Below, piece after piece: positions 5,769 to 7,264 of a stretch of 7,264 nt of DNA. The position numbers were made by a program, and so were the translations under genes. The notes beneath the pieces are model-generated. The model searched no databases, was not told the DNA's origin, and saw only the letters and a list, made by a program, of their open reading frames with translations. Numbering within the stretch: the first letter of the stretch is position 1; the number at the start of each line of letters is the position of its first letter. Origin of the DNA: JAAFGT01 sp041485165 (GTDB lineage Bacteria > Acidobacteriota > Terriglobia > Acidiferrales > UBA7541); assembly GCA_041485165.1 (NCBI GenBank), contig JBGPJC010000154.1, forward strand, positions 1 through 7,264, written 5' to 3'.

Positions 5769-6209
5769 ATGAAGCAAACCAAATTCCTGCTCGGGTCTTT
5801 CATCATTCTGGGGACTCTCGGCTGGCTGGCCTGGGTAGGCGTTGCTGAGAGCAAGACCTATTACCACACCATCGCTGAGCTGGATACCCTGAAGGGTGCC
5901 CAGGCCCGGCAGCGCATGCGCATAGGCGGGGATGTGCGCGCCGGGTCCATTCAGCATCTGACCGGCCGCGTGGATTTCGTAATGGAGGCAGAAGGAAAAT
6001 CCTTAAACGTCAGCTACGTGGGCAGTGATCCCTTGCCGGACACCTTCAAAGACGGCTCCCAGGCCCTGGTCGAGGGGCACAAGATGACTGACGGACACTT
6101 TGTCGCTGAAAAAGTGCAGGCCAAGTGCGCATCAAAGTATGAGCCTGCGCCCGGACAACAGAAGAAACAGGATACGGCACCAACGCCCACCCAGCCCTTG
6201 AAGAGTTAG
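5769..6209 (+). CDS. ccmE: Cytochrome c maturation haem chaperone CcmE, Cys-type variant
   Basis: CcmE is a membrane-anchored periplasmic haem chaperone that receives haem from CcmABCD and hands it to CcmF. The 146-residue product has an N-terminal membrane anchor (about residues 6-25), then an OB-fold domain with RIGGDVRAGSI near 51-61, VSYVGSDPLPDTFKDGSQAL from 81, GHKMTDGHFVAEKVQAKC up to 120, and Y124. E. coli reads LAKHDENY here, its His130 binding haem covalently; this protein reads QAKCASKYEP, so Cys120 replaces the His and Tyr124 is kept. Such Cys CcmE proteins are known from Desulfovibrio and archaea (system I*). The tail after 126 is Gln/Lys/Pro-rich and probably disordered. GAGG at 5758-5761 lies seven bases before the ATG; the in-frame ATG at 5748 is less well placed. 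ccmF follows after 18 bases. Confidence 0.9.
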   Translation: MKQTKFLLGSFIILGTLGWLAWVGVAESKTYYHTIAELDTLKGAQARQRMRIGGDVRAGSIQHLTGRVDFVMEAEGKSLNVSYVGSDPLPDTFKDGSQALVEGHKMTDGHFVAEKVQAKCASKYEPAPGQQKKQDTAPTPTQPLKS

Positions 6210-6216
6210 CCAGCCC

Positions 6217-6222
6217 GAGGAG
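6217..6222 (+). promoter_or_regulatory. Shine-Dalgarno for ccmF
   Basis: GAGGAG at 6217-6222 ends five bases before ATG 6228, in the 18-base gap after the ccmE stop. It fixes the ccmF start and supports translation from a shared ccmE-ccmF message. Confidence 0.75.
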
Positions 6223-6227
6223 CCAGA

Positions 6228-7264
6228 ATGGACTTATTCGGATCCTTTGCGCTGTTGCTGGCCTTAATCTGCGCGGTCTACGCCGTGGGGGCCGGGATTG
6301 CTGGTATCCGCACCCGCCACCCGCTGCTCATCAAGAGCGCCCGCCAAGCCGGCTTTTCCGTCTGCATTCTGGTGATGATCGGCGGTGTATCGCTGATCTA
6401 TCTGTTTTTCACCGACAATTTCGCTATGGTCTACGTGGCCGGGCACTCCAGCCGCGATCTACCCACCTTCTATAAGTTTTCTGCGCTGTGGGCGGGACAG
6501 GAAGGCTCGCTGCTGTTTTGGTCGCTGCTGCTTTCCGTCTATACCTTTTTCGTTCTCTTCACCAACCGCGGCAAGCACCCTGAGTTGATGCCTTACGTCG
6601 GCGTCGTGCTCGCCGGCGTGCAGTCTTTCTTTCTCCTCCTCAACGTAATCGTCGCCAGCCCCTTCCAGGCGATTGGCATAGCCGGGGCCGGCGGAATGGC
6701 TCGCCTGCTACCTCTCGCCGACGGCCGGGGATTGAACCCGCTCTTGCAGTATCCGGAGATGGTCATTCATCCGCCAAATCTCTACATGGGCTACACCGGG
6801 TTCACCGTACCGTTCGCGTTCGCGCTGGCCGCTCTCCTCGGGCGTTATCCCGGCGAAAAATGGATCCACATCACCCGCCGCTGGACAATGATTGCCTGGG
6901 GATTTCAGAGTGCGGGAATTCTGCTGGGCGCGCATTGGGCTTACGCCGTCCTGGGCTGGGGAGGTTACTGGGGCTGGGACCCGGTCGAGAACGCCTCCTT
7001 GCTGCCGTGGCTCACCGGCACCGCTTTTCTGCATTCGGTGATGATGCAGGAGAAGCGCGGCATGATGAAGGTGTGGAACGTCTGGCTGGTCTTCTCGACA
7101 TTTCTGCTTTGCATCCTGGGGACTTTTCTGACCCGCAGCGGCGTGGTCAGCTCGGTCCACGCCTTCGCGCAGTCCACCATCGGCCCGTGGTTTGTGGGTT
7201 TCCTGGTGGTGATCATCGCCGTCTGCCTGGGGGCCTACTTCCGCAACCGCGATTATCTGCGCAG
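6228..7264 (+). CDS. ccmF: Cytochrome c haem lyase subunit CcmF (3' partial)
   Basis: CcmF is the integral membrane core of the system I haem lyase, which joins haem from CcmE to the CxxCH cysteines of apocytochrome c on the outer face of the inner membrane. The frame is open from ATG 6228 to the window edge, giving 345 complete codons of a protein usually near 650 residues. About nine membrane segments are visible (for example 3-25, 93-112, 123-144, 221-243, 285-302, 322-338). YKFSALWAGQEGSLLFW lies near 82-98, HPPNLYMGY from H181, and the tryptophan-rich WWD segment WGGYWGWDPVENAS at 244-257. H181, H269 and H311 align, each shifted by eight, with E. coli H173, H261 and H303, which act in haem ligation; the fourth (H491) would lie beyond the window. 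The gene is probably co-transcribed with ccmE. Confidence 0.96.
   Translation, partial: MDLFGSFALLLALICAVYAVGAGIAGIRTRHPLLIKSARQAGFSVCILVMIGGVSLIYLFFTDNFAMVYVAGHSSRDLPTFYKFSALWAGQEGSLLFWSLLLSVYTFFVLFTNRGKHPELMPYVGVVLAGVQSFFLLLNVIVASPFQAIGIAGAGGMARLLPLADGRGLNPLLQYPEMVIHPPNLYMGYTGFTVPFAFALAALLGRYPGEKWIHITRRWTMIAWGFQSAGILLGAHWAYAVLGWGGYWGWDPVENASLLPWLTGTAFLHSVMMQEKRGMMKVWNVWLVFSTFLLCILGTFLTRSGVVSSVHAFAQSTIGPWFVGFLVVIIAVCLGAYFRNRDYLR

Noticed and set aside
6264..6446. Minus-strand short frames opposite ccmF
   Set aside because: They are antisense to a clear CcmF reading frame that stays open to the window edge.
1..7264. Mobile elements, CRISPR arrays, tRNA or rRNA genes, defence genes
   Set aside because: None were seen: no transposase-like protein, no regularly spaced repeats, and no cloverleaf or rRNA-like stretch. 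The window is mainly core housekeeping genes.

Overview
The window is GC-rich and coding-dense, and every confident gene is on the plus strand. Gene content and order suggest a free-living Gram-negative-type bacterium with c-type cytochromes. My best guess is Acidobacteriota or a relative: dnaE-accA adjacency, a Cys-type CcmE, an Acidobacteriota-like [2Fe-2S] protein, and a dispersed-repeat-like hairpin containing GTCATCCTGAGG and CGAAGGATCTC. This placement is inferred from memory of such genomes, not from any search.

Layout. Bases 2-334 are the 3' end of an unrecognised gene with a Lys/Ala/Pro-rich basic tail. A short gap with a GNRA-type stem-loop and a good sigma70-like promoter leads to dnaE (about 434-4018), the replicative DNA polymerase III alpha subunit, with a fully conserved metal-binding PHP domain. 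accA (4008-4967), the carboxyltransferase alpha subunit of acetyl-CoA carboxylase, overlaps the dnaE end by 11 bases. A 273-base gap holds nested inverted repeats and a possible promoter. A small [2Fe-2S] ferredoxin-like gene (5241-5603) follows, then a gap with an extended -10 promoter. Last come ccmE (5769-6209) and the start of ccmF (6228 to the window end), the haem chaperone and haem lyase core of system I cytochrome c maturation.

How the genes relate. dnaE and accA form one overlapping unit linking chromosome replication with the first step of fatty acid synthesis; the same adjacency is known in E. coli. ccmE and ccmF are 18 bases apart and should be co-transcribed. ccmABCD and ccmGH are not visible here.

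The most notable point is that CcmE has Cys (C120-x3-Y124) where the classical haem-binding His stands. This is the hallmark of the variant often called system I*. I see no mobile element, defence system, CRISPR array, tRNA or rRNA. I did not find a wholly new system; the interest lies in variant residues, the dnaE start, the dnaE/accA overlap and the structured repeat.
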